DNA of 5,624 bases, taken from contig JALUUX010000096.1 in assembly GCA_027021145.1 (NCBI GenBank), positions 1 to 5,624 on the forward strand, in the 5' to 3' direction. The position numbers were made by a program, and so were the translations under genes. The DNA comes from Candidatus Shapirobacteria bacterium. Its GTDB lineage: Bacteria; Patescibacteriota; Microgenomatia; UBA12405; JAHJSD01. Below the pieces are notes generated by a model. The model made no database searches. It worked only from the letters and a program-made list of their open reading frames with translations, and had not been told where the DNA came from. Positions within the stretch are counted from its first letter, which is position 1. Every line of letters starts with the position of its first letter. Below, in pieces: positions 1-5,105 of the stretch.

Positions 1-525
1 AAAGTGGCCAAAATGCTTAATTTGGGTTATCCGGGTGGGCCAATCATTGAGGAACTAGCTCGAGAAGGTGACCCTTTTCGATTTAACTTACCCATTCCCA
101 TGGTACGCGATCCATCTTTAAACTTCAGTTTTTCCGGCCTAAAAACCGCCTGTCTTTATAAAATCCGCGGCATTCCCGAATCCCAAAAGAATCGCCAATT
201 CTACGCTGATTTCGCTGCCTCTTTTCAAAGAGTCCTGGCTAAATCAATTACTATTAAGCTTAAAAAGGCGCTTGAGCACTACCATCCTCAACAACTGTTT
301 TTGGGTGGAGGCGTCATTAACAATCTCTACCTACGCCGAGAAATTAGAAAAACAGCCCGAGCATATCGCGTTCCTGTTTTTATCCCTTATTCTAAAAGTT
401 TAATTAGTGATAATGCGGCGATGATCGGAATTAGCGCCTGGTTTAAAGCCCAAAATGGAAAATTTATCTCCAACCCTCAAAATCTAGATCGAAAACCCAA
501 TCTCAACTTTTCAAGAAATTTATAA
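1..525 (+). CDS. tsaD: TsaD, tRNA N6-threonylcarbamoyladenosine transferase, C-terminal half (5' end outside the window)
   Basis: TsaD transfers the threonylcarbamoyl group from TC-AMP to A37 of ANN-decoding tRNAs, working in the cytoplasm with TsaB and TsaE; this is family knowledge. The frame is open from base 1 (KVAKMLNLGYPGGP), so the gene starts upstream and about 174 of the usual ~340 codons are visible. Family signatures in order are GYPGGP (about 25-42), NFSFSGLKTA (about 121-150), the GGGVxxNxxLR-type nucleotide-binding loop (about 304-336, here GGGVINNLYLR) and SDNAAMIG (about 406-429), whose Asp at 409-411 is the metal ligand. The C-terminal NLDRKPNLNF matches the usual end of the family. 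The stop is TAA at 523-525. No damage is seen in the visible part. It converges with the PaaX-like gene. Identification is secure. Confidence 0.96.
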   Translation, partial: KVAKMLNLGYPGGPIIEELAREGDPFRFNLPIPMVRDPSLNFSFSGLKTACLYKIRGIPESQKNRQFYADFAASFQRVLAKSITIKLKKALEHYHPQQLFLGGGVINNLYLRREIRKTARAYRVPVFIPYSKSLISDNAAMIGISAWFKAQNGKFISNPQNLDRKPNLNFSRNL

Positions 526-670
526 AAACACAGAGATATAAAGAAGTTTATGGGCGATATGTTATACAGAAATCTCTGCCTCGCAACTTCTACGATCGTC
601 AAAATTCTGAGACAATATAGTATTATTTACTAAGTCTGTCGCTGGACTCATTGAGGGTGCTAGATTGAGG
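526..670. other. Convergent intergenic gap
   Basis: These 145 bases separate the tsaD stop from the stop of the minus-strand regulator gene. The only clear structure is the first 40-bp imperfect palindrome (576-615). I see no hairpin followed by a T-run that would make a convincing intrinsic terminator, and no credible small gene. A weak AGTC/GACT dyad lies at about 633-648 and was not called. Confidence 0.6.
576..615. repeat. 40-bp imperfect palindrome, left copy
   Basis: The outer arms are CTGCCTCGCAACTT and AAAATTCTGAGACAA around a centre of CTACGATCGTC, with the dyad axis in CGATCG. Thirteen of 20 symmetric positions pair, plus one G-T. It is identical at 33 of 40 positions to 1276-1315, in the same orientation, and similarity stops at the palindrome edges on both sides. 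It lies between two convergent genes, where a promoter operator is not expected. The changes relative to the other copy (arm positions 4 and 12) are not compensated on the opposite arm, which argues for DNA recognition or decay and against selection for an RNA hairpin. Confidence 0.85.
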
Positions 671-1243
671 TTATAGTTTAAACACCTCTCTTAAGGCAGT
701 ATCGTCTCCGATTGATTCGGCGACAACAAAACGCATCTCTCCCTCAGAAAGACCAAAGAAATCGCGCAAAAGCTCAATTTCATCTCGGCAATCGAAGGGA
801 TGCACCCAAACACTTCTTTGTAAGGGTTCGAACCCCAACTCCTTTAATTTTCCCCGAAAAGCTTCTCTGTAAATTCGCTTAAGTTCGGCGATATCAAAAA
901 TAATCAAGCGCCATTTACCATCCCACTTTTTAGGCCTTTTGATTCTCAGCTCATCTATTTGCATCCAACCCGCCTTCTTTTTACCCTCCTCTGTCAATCC
1001 AATATATATCTGATGACCCTCCCTTCGAATTTCAATTAACCCCTCCTTCTTTAACCGCCAAAAAGTGTTGGTCAGTCGCCTTCTAGAATATTTCCTCGCC
1101 CTTTTCCAGGCACGAAGAAGATTTCTAATAAAATAAGGAGAACCAGCAGCAATATAAACCGCCCCTGCCGCTGCCAGCCATCGAAAAATATCCTTGACAA
1201 CCTCTGATTTTGGTTTATAAAAATAATATTTGTATTTCGTCAT
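671..1243 (-). CDS. PaaX-like winged-helix regulator with Cas2-like domain
   Basis: This 190-aa protein looks like a short PaaX-type transcriptional regulator. Residues ~15-90 form a winged helix-turn-helix, with a likely recognition helix in the Arg-rich YSRRRLTNTFWRLKKEGLI segment (52-70) and a wing around EIRREGHQIYIGLT. Residues ~107-165 are a ferredoxin-fold, Cas2-like domain: WDGKWRLIIFDI (107-118, Asp117 at the position of the Cas2 metal ligand), then GKLKELGFEPLQRSVWVHPF (131-150) and a helix ending in FFG. Classical PaaX (~300 aa) carries a further C-terminal domain that is absent here. CPR genomes often carry this short form and pipelines often label it Cas2; there is no cas1 or array nearby, so a DNA-binding regulator is more likely. 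The ATG at 1243 has no Shine-Dalgarno upstream. The gene is divergent from trmD and has a matching palindrome on each side. The regulated genes and any ligand are unknown. Confidence 0.82.
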   Translation of the reverse strand: MTKYKYYFYKPKSEVVKDIFRWLAAAGAVYIAAGSPYFIRNLLRAWKRARKYSRRRLTNTFWRLKKEGLIEIRREGHQIYIGLTEEGKKKAGWMQIDELRIKRPKKWDGKWRLIIFDIAELKRIYREAFRGKLKELGFEPLQRSVWVHPFDCRDEIELLRDFFGLSEGEMRFVVAESIGDDTALREVFKL

Positions 1244-1275
1244 CTTGACGATAGTGTATAATCATTTTAACAAAA

Positions 1276-1315
1276 CTGTCTCGGAATTTCTACGATCGCC
1301 AAAATTGCGAGACAG
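1276..1315. repeat. 40-bp imperfect palindrome, right copy (candidate operator)
   Basis: The arms are CTGTCTCGGAATTT and AAATTGCGAGACAG around a CTACGATCGCCA centre. Sixteen of 20 symmetric positions pair: eight in the outer TGTCTCG-type arm, five in AATTT, three at CGATCG. It is the better-paired of the two copies. Its position between divergent genes, close to both starts, is where an autoregulatory operator would sit. PaaX-family repressors are known to bind long, widely spaced inverted repeats, which fits, but binding by the adjacent protein is inference. Confidence 0.85.
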
Positions 1316-1323
1316 GGGATATA

Positions 1324-1329
1324 TATAAG
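1324..1329 (+). promoter_or_regulatory. Candidate -10 (TATAAG) for a leaderless trmD transcript
   Basis: TATAAG matches the sigma-70 -10 consensus at 5 of 6 positions and ends 7 nt before the trmD ATG, which places the expected transcription start at or beside the start codon. No AGGAGG-like sequence precedes the ATG. The -35 window (about 1301-1306) falls inside the palindrome and is poor. The surrounding ATATATAAGATAAG is AT-rich, so a chance match is possible. Confidence 0.4.
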
Positions 1330-1336
1330 ATAAGAA

Positions 1337-2053
1337 ATGAAAATCGATATTATCACCCTCTTTCCAGAATTATTTTCCTCCTTTCTCGACTGGAGCATGA
1401 TCAAAAAGGCCCGGGAAATTGGGGCGTTAGAAGTTGAGACACACAACCTGAGGAATTGGGGCATTGACAAAAGAGGGACGGTTGATGATCGGCCCTATGG
1501 CGGTGGACCAGGGATGATCCTGAGAATCGAGCCAATATACAATGCCATTCAATCGCTGAAACCAAAAACCAAAAACCAAAAACCAAAAATTATCTTGCTT
1601 TCGGCAAAAGGAAAAATTTTTAATCAGAAAGTAGCGAGAAAATTGGCCAAAATGGAGCATCTAATTCTAATTTGTGGTCATTACGAGGGAGTTGATGAGC
1701 GGGTGAGAAAATATTTGATTGATGAGGATATTTCAATCGGTCATTATGTCCTCTCGGGTGGAGAAATTCCAGCAATGGTAGTTATTGATGCCGTCTCGCG
1801 GCTTTTACCGGGAGTGCTAGAAAAAGAAGGAGCGGCCGAAATCGAATCCTTTTCCCCTGGTCTTAGAGAAATGCTCAATAAGCAAATGGCAAAGGGCCAA
1901 ATGATAAATGATCAAATTCTAATAGAGTTTCCTCAATATACTCGCCCCCCTATCTTCAAAGGCTGGAAAGTTCCCCGAATACTTCTCTCTGGTCATCATC
2001 AAAGAATTACTGAGTGGCGAGCTCAAAAAATCAAGGTAAAACGAAAAACATGA
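1337..2053 (+). CDS. trmD: TrmD, tRNA (guanine37-N1)-methyltransferase
   Basis: TrmD is the SPOUT-class enzyme that uses SAM to methylate G37 next to the anticodon and so prevents +1 frameshifting; it acts as a dimer in the cytoplasm and is essential in many bacteria. The 238-aa product starts MKIDIITLFPELF and shows DRPYGGGPGM (51-60), the knot residues ICGHYEGVDERV (112-123), SIGHYVLSGGEIPAMVVIDAVSR (133-155, Arg155 matching E. coli Arg154) and YTRPPIFKGWKVPRILLSGHH (201-221). Two oddities stand out. The catalytic-base position (E. coli Asp169, in EDSF) is Glu170 here (IESF). The interdomain linker between SFSPG and FPQYTRP is about 19 residues longer than in E. coli, and that extra stretch is encoded by a degenerate seven-base repeat. 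A second perfect seven-base repeat encodes KPKTKNQKPK (75-84). The TGA stop overlaps the next start as ATGA. Confidence 0.96.
   Translation: MKIDIITLFPELFSSFLDWSMIKKAREIGALEVETHNLRNWGIDKRGTVDDRPYGGGPGMILRIEPIYNAIQSLKPKTKNQKPKIILLSAKGKIFNQKVARKLAKMEHLILICGHYEGVDERVRKYLIDEDISIGHYVLSGGEIPAMVVIDAVSRLLPGVLEKEGAAEIESFSPGLREMLNKQMAKGQMINDQILIEFPQYTRPPIFKGWKVPRILLSGHHQRITEWRAQKIKVKRKT
1562..1589 (+). repeat. Heptanucleotide tandem repeat (CCAAAAA)x4 inside trmD
   Basis: Four perfect, contiguous copies of CCAAAAA run through codons ~75-84 of trmD and encode a Lys-rich loop (KPKTKNQKPK) between the GGGPGM region and the next strand (IILLSAKG). Because 7 is not a multiple of 3, gain or loss of one copy would shift the frame; only steps of three copies (21 nt) keep it. 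Confidence 0.9.
1883..1917 (+). repeat. Degenerate 7-8 nt tandem repeat (CAAATGA-like) inside the trmD linker
   Basis: The segment can be read as successive units CAAATGG, CAAAGGGC, CAAATGA, TAAATGAT, CAAATT. It encodes about residues 183-194 (QMAKGQMINDQI) in the linker between the two TrmD domains, exactly where this protein is longer than E. coli TrmD. The period is imperfect, so the call rests on visual alignment. Confidence 0.6.
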
Positions 2054-3234
2054 ACGAGTTAATTAATTCGCCATTACTTATCACTGTCATTGGTCTTTTT
2101 CCTTTAATTATCGCTTTTAAAAAAGCGCGGCCGCTGTTTCTTCGCTTCTTCCTTCCTGCCGAAGCGATCATTCTTTTCAGCGGCCAACTCCTAAAAAAAG
2201 TCACCGCCATCCCTCGGCCTTTTTGGCATCAACCCCAAGTTCTTGGTGTTGCTAGCAACATCCCTCAGGATTATTCTTTCCCCTCCCTTCATGCCGCTTT
2301 AGCCACTTTTTTTGCTTGGGCCTTATCCTACTTTTATCCTCGTCTGGCCTGGCTTTGGTTTGGAATTATGACCGGCATTGCTTATTCCCGAGTCAGTCTT
2401 GGCCTTCATTACTTCACTGATGTTATTGCGGGCTTTATTCTCGGCACAATCTGTTTTTGGTTCTTCTATTTTCTTTCCCATAATCGCCGGGCATTGCAGT
2501 GGGGTCAAGACCCTAATGCCCGGCGCAAACTAATTCATCTTTTTTATGGCCTCCTACTGGTTTTTCTCCTAGAATATCGCTTTCTTAGCCCTTTCAATCT
2601 TTTGCTCTGGACTATCTTCCTCGGTCTCCTTAGCCTTAATTCTGCTTTTTTACCCCGCCGAATCAAAAATCTTATTCTCTATTTCGAGCGCCAGCGAGAA
2701 ACAAGTTTTACTTATTTCGAGCGCCAGCGAGAAACAGGCCCCGCCTATTTCGAGCGCCAGCGAGAAACAGGCCCCGCCTATTTCGAGCGCCAGCGAGAAA
2801 CAGGCCCCGCCTATTTCGAGCGCCAGCGAGAAACAAGCTCTGCTCAATTCGAACCTCAGCCCAGCCATCGATTCCTGGCTCTGGGCCCCCTATTTTTCAC
2901 CCTTAGCTCACTCTTAGCCGTACTAATTTTTTCCCGCCCCATCGCTTTAGCAGCCATCCTAAATTTGGCCATTGGCGACTCAGTTAATGCCTTAATTGGC
3001 TCTTTTTGGTCCCCTAACCCACCTCGAAAGAAACGATTAGCCGCCTCTATAGCGGCTTATTTAGTAGTAGTCCTGGCTACAGTTCAATACTTACCCCTTA
3101 AAGTAGCTGCTTTAGCAAGCTTGGGAACGCTGGCCCTAGAATTTAGTGATCCTCGAATCAAAGGACGAAAGATTGACGACAACCTCTTTATTCCTCTCGT
3201 TTCCGGCATCCTTATGACCTTACTGACGCCTTAA
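2050..3234 (+). CDS. PAP2 phosphatase fused to a dolichol-kinase-like domain, with internal 11-aa repeats
   Basis: This is a 394-aa polytopic membrane protein. I chose ATG 2050, overlapping the trmD stop as ATGA, over the in-frame ATG at 2014, which would overlap trmD by 40 bases. Residues 1-145 are a PAP2 lipid phosphatase with all three motifs: K49-x6-R56-P57, P78-S-L-H81, and S113-R-x5-H120-x3-D124 (the His pair and Asp are catalytic). Residues ~158-394 resemble CTP-dependent polyprenol/dolichol kinases: RRKLIHLFYG (158-167), AIGDSVNALIGS (307-318), EFSDP...DDNLFIPL (364-383). The usual K-S/T-x-E-G-S motif is degraded to KKRLAAS (327-333). Hydrophobic segments number about ten. Residues 211-265 are five tandem YFERQRE-type units in a hydrophilic loop. 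Likely substrates are undecaprenyl diphosphate, other polyprenyl lipids or phosphatidate; not settled by sequence. A weak AAGG lies 13 nt upstream, so translational coupling to trmD is likely. Confidence 0.85.
   Translation: MNELINSPLLITVIGLFPLIIAFKKARPLFLRFFLPAEAIILFSGQLLKKVTAIPRPFWHQPQVLGVASNIPQDYSFPSLHAALATFFAWALSYFYPRLAWLWFGIMTGIAYSRVSLGLHYFTDVIAGFILGTICFWFFYFLSHNRRALQWGQDPNARRKLIHLFYGLLLVFLLEYRFLSPFNLLLWTIFLGLLSLNSAFLPRRIKNLILYFERQRETSFTYFERQRETGPAYFERQRETGPAYFERQRETGPAYFERQRETSSAQFEPQPSHRFLALGPLFFTLSSLLAVLIFSRPIALAAILNLAIGDSVNALIGSFWSPNPPRKKRLAASIAAYLVVVLATVQYLPLKVAALASLGTLALEFSDPRIKGRKIDDNLFIPLVSGILMTLLTP
2680..2844 (+). repeat. 33-nt coding minisatellite, 5 copies
   Basis: Five in-frame copies occur at 2680, 2713, 2746, 2779 and 2812, each encoding YFERQRET plus three residues (SFT, GPA, GPA, GPA, SSA). 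The first 24 nt of the unit are identical in all five, with no synonymous changes, and copies 2-4 are identical throughout, which points to recent expansion or homogenisation. A decayed partial copy follows (CAATTCGAACCTCAGCC, QFEPQP). The core has an imperfect dyad (TTTC...GAAA). It lies in a soluble loop of the kinase-like domain, between transmembrane segments. Confidence 0.97.
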
Positions 3235-4593
3235 GAGAGCCATTGATTCAACATGCCAAGTACAAGGAAACATATCAATTGGTTGTAATTCAATCAAGCG
3301 ATAGCCTCCTTTTTTGATGAGGTAGGCCAGATCCCTGGCCTGGCTTACGGGACTACAACTAATATAGAAAATAAATTGGGGCCGAAGCATCAATAATGAA
3401 CGAAGAGCTTTTTTCGAGAGCCCCGCCCGGGGAGGATCAATAATCACTGCCTCGAAACTAAGGCCCTGCTCCAAAAGACGAGTTAAAACCCGACTGCTAT
3501 CTCCCAAAAAGAACTGATAATTTTTTACTTTTCTTGCTTGAATCAACTTTTGGCCTAAGACTACTGCCTCGGCATCGATCTCTACTGCGACCACCTCCGC
3601 GACTAAATGAGCCAAAGGAAGAGATAAAAACCCGGTACCAGCGTATAGATCCAGTAATCGAGCCGAAGAAGCCAGATGGCTCTTGGTCCACCGCCTTAAC
3701 TGATCAATCATTTTTTCGGCCTGCTCAGCGTTATTTTGAAAGAAGCTTAATGGCCCGATAGGCCAATCAATCCCGGCCACAGCTTCAGTTAAAAACTCAG
3801 CTCCCCACCAATGTTCTTTAGCCACTTCAACCGGCTCCCCGGGTCGCCGCCGCTCTTTGATTAACCAAAAACTCACCAACTGCTTTCCCAGCTGCTGTCT
3901 AAACTGGTCTAGCCAGAGGCGTTTTTCTTTAAGACTCATTTTTTCCTGATTTTCAACAATCAGCCCAATTAATAACTCTTCCTCTCGATTGGTTCGAAAA
4001 ATAATAGACCTCAGAACTCCTTGGCCAGTCCGGGGCTGATAAACTGGCAATGAGGTCTGGGGTAAAATTCGCCTCAGGGCCATCAAGGCTTGATTAACTA
4101 TTGGTCGATGAAGCCAACAACGGTCAATCGCCAAAACCTGATCTGGCCTGCCGGGCTGATGAAAGCCAGCTACCAATTGCCCCTTCGGATCCAAGCTGAA
4201 AGTAAGCTCAGTTTTCCCTCGATAGCCATAACGCCTTTTTGATCGAATAATCGGGTTAATCTTTTCTTGAAGATCAACCTGGGCCACAGTTTCAAAAACT
4301 TCCCGAATAACCCACTCTTTCCAGGCCAACTCTTGCTGGTAAGTTAAATTCGACCAACTACAACCACCACAACGGCCAAACCAAGAGCACCGAGGTTTAA
4401 TTCGCCAAGGAGATGGCTTAACTATCGCCGTTAAGTCGGCTAAAATTACTCCCTTTTTCCGACGGAAAAAGCGATACTCCACTCTCTCCCCAGGAAGCGC
4501 CCACCGAAGCAAAATTTTTTCTTTGGTGACTAAATCCTCTCCTTCGGCCCAGCCACGATAAATTAATTTTTCGATCTTGGCTTTTCTAGTCAT
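3220..4593 (-). CDS. rlmD: Uracil-C5 RNA methyltransferase, RlmD/RlmCD type (TRAM plus 4-Cys cluster)
   Basis: This 457-aa enzyme methylates C5 of a specific uridine using SAM; the TrmA/RlmC/RlmD family acts on 23S rRNA or tRNA. The N-terminal TRAM domain spans ~1-60. An iron-sulfur cluster site follows: Cys69, Cys75, Cys78 (CSWFGRCGGC) and Cys159 (DRCWLH). The catalytic domain shows FFQNN (284-288), the SAM loop LLDLYAGTGFLSLPLA (313-328), acidic VEID (337-340), IIDPPRAGL (384-392), the nucleophile Cys413 in ISCSP, and Glu449 in HVES, the expected general base. TRAM plus four Cys favours rRNA (RlmD/RlmCD) over E. coli-type TrmA, but the target uridine cannot be read from the sequence. It starts 3 nt after the ykuK-like stop, without a clear Shine-Dalgarno, so coupled translation is likely. 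Its last 15 bases overlap the end of the convergent PAP2-kinase gene. Confidence 0.92.
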   Translation of the reverse strand: MTRKAKIEKLIYRGWAEGEDLVTKEKILLRWALPGERVEYRFFRRKKGVILADLTAIVKPSPWRIKPRCSWFGRCGGCSWSNLTYQQELAWKEWVIREVFETVAQVDLQEKINPIIRSKRRYGYRGKTELTFSLDPKGQLVAGFHQPGRPDQVLAIDRCWLHRPIVNQALMALRRILPQTSLPVYQPRTGQGVLRSIIFRTNREEELLIGLIVENQEKMSLKEKRLWLDQFRQQLGKQLVSFWLIKERRRPGEPVEVAKEHWWGAEFLTEAVAGIDWPIGPLSFFQNNAEQAEKMIDQLRRWTKSHLASSARLLDLYAGTGFLSLPLAHLVAEVVAVEIDAEAVVLGQKLIQARKVKNYQFFLGDSSRVLTRLLEQGLSFEAVIIDPPRAGLSKKALRSLLMLRPQFIFYISCSPVSQARDLAYLIKKGGYRLIELQPIDMFPCTWHVESMALLRRQ

Positions 4594-4596
4594 TGT

Positions 4597-5088
4597 CTAG
4601 GTATATTTATCAGCTACTGACGAAGCGGCGTAAGCACCAGGCTTAGTTTTAGCGGTAAAGCCATTACCCGTAACCATACCGACCAATTCTTTGATCATCT
4701 CCCGACTCGGCCCTCTCTCCCCCACATCAATATGAATTTCCAAAGTCTCAAAATGACCATTTAAATCTTCTTTCAAAATCCCTAACAATTTATGAGCCAC
4801 TTCTAATGAGGCAATTGTCTCCCGATAGAGCTTTTCTTTCAATGAATAAACATTTTTAATCTTTTGTTTGCGCCAAAAATAACGCCCTCCCCTCCCCTTA
4901 CGGTGAATGACAATCGCCGTCACCAAATCCAAATCTTGACCCCCTCCTCTTTTCTTAATCCGAGAATCAGAGCCAATAATTAGCCGATAACGGGATTCCT
5001 GGTCAGAAAGAATAAACTCCCTAATTTCAGTACCTAAACTAGTCCAAGAAACCCGCCCTCTGGTAGGATTATAAAAAACTTTGGTCAT
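4597..5088 (-). CDS. ykuK: YkuK/DUF458 family RNase H-like protein
   Basis: The 163-aa product matches the DUF458/YkuK family (Pfam RNase_H_like) as I remember it. It shows a first strand with IIGSDSRI (37-44, Asp41), a second strand TAIVIHRKGRGGRYFW (57-72), a helix with Glu90, a third strand EIHIDVG (117-123, Asp121), and a C-terminal GNGFTAKTKPGAYAASSVADKYT (141-163) with Asp160. The order of the acidic residues fits a ribonuclease H fold with metal-binding carboxylates; the substrate is not known for the family. The ATG at 5088 has no Shine-Dalgarno, but an extended -10 sits just upstream, so the mRNA may be leaderless. It is followed 3 nt later by the RNA methyltransferase and probably co-transcribed with it. 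Confidence 0.88.
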   Translation of the reverse strand: MTKVFYNPTRGRVSWTSLGTEIREFILSDQESRYRLIIGSDSRIKKRGGGQDLDLVTAIVIHRKGRGGRYFWRKQKIKNVYSLKEKLYRETIASLEVAHKLLGILKEDLNGHFETLEIHIDVGERGPSREMIKELVGMVTGNGFTAKTKPGAYAASSVADKYT

Positions 5089-5096
5089 TTGGGGTA

Positions 5097-5105
5097 ATTA
5101 TATCA
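5097..5105 (-). promoter_or_regulatory. Extended -10 promoter (TGATATAAT) for ykuK, probably leaderless
   Basis: On the minus strand TGATATAAT is a perfect TGnTATAAT extended -10. The hexamer (complement of 5097-5102) ends 8 nt before the ykuK ATG, placing the transcription start within a base or two of the start codon. There is no good -35 at 17 nt, which extended -10 promoters can do without. The TG-A triplet at 5103-5105 is also the stop codon of the upstream membrane gene. No AGGAG-like sequence lies in the 14-nt gap. Confidence 0.65.

Larger units (their letters stand above)
1244..1336. promoter_or_regulatory. Divergent promoter region between the PaaX-like gene and trmD
   Basis: These 93 bases must hold the promoters of both genes. 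They contain the second 40-bp palindrome (1276-1315), 32 nt from the regulator's ATG and 21 nt from the trmD ATG. On the minus strand a weak -10 (TACACT, complement of 1253-1258) ends 9 nt before the regulator's ATG. On the plus strand there is a perfect TATAAT at 1257-1262 without a good -35, and TATAAG at 1324-1329. Neither start codon has a clear Shine-Dalgarno, so one or both transcripts may be leaderless. Promoter positions are inferred. Confidence 0.55.

Noticed and set aside
631..670. tRNA-like or terminator-like structure downstream of the left palindrome
   Set aside because: Only 3-4 bp dyads are present; there is no cloverleaf, T-loop sequence or T-run.
671..1243. Genuine CRISPR Cas2 nuclease
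   Set aside because: The Cas2-like fold follows a winged-helix DNA-binding domain, and there is no cas1, no other cas gene and no array in the window. PaaX-type regulator fits better.
1245..1252. TTGACGAT, matching 8 bases of the complement of the left palindrome centre, as a third half-site
   Set aside because: Only 8 bases match and the arms are missing; this can occur by chance.
1257..1262. Perfect TATAAT on the plus strand as the main trmD promoter
   Set aside because: There is no -35 at the right spacing (TTGACG at 1245-1250 is only 6 nt away) and no TGn. It remains an alternative that would put the palindrome in a 5' leader.
1267..1660. Three minus-strand open frames across trmD (1267-1470, 1401-1586, 1427-1660)
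   Set aside because: They are antisense shadows of a strongly conserved gene and show no family resemblance or start signals.
2014..2049. Upstream ATG at 2014 as the start of the PAP2-kinase gene
   Set aside because: It would overlap trmD by 40 bases and add a polar tail (MASSKNQGKTKN) before the first membrane segment. ATG 2050 gives the common ATGA overlap.
2680..2844. Possible CRISPR array (repeats at constant 33-nt spacing)
   Set aside because: The variable parts are only 9 nt and three of them are identical, so there are no unique spacers. The array is in frame within a conserved membrane protein.
2650..2868. Open frame on the minus strand with repeated FSLALEIGGAC units
   Set aside because: It is the mirror of the 33-nt array: a unit length divisible by three with no antisense stop keeps the frame open automatically. 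It has no gene-like sequence outside the repeats.
3497..3761. Open frames at 3497-3691 (-) and 3534-3761 (+) within the RNA methyltransferase
   Set aside because: They lie over the SAM-binding domain of a clear gene and have low-complexity, Arg/Ser-rich translations typical of shadow frames.
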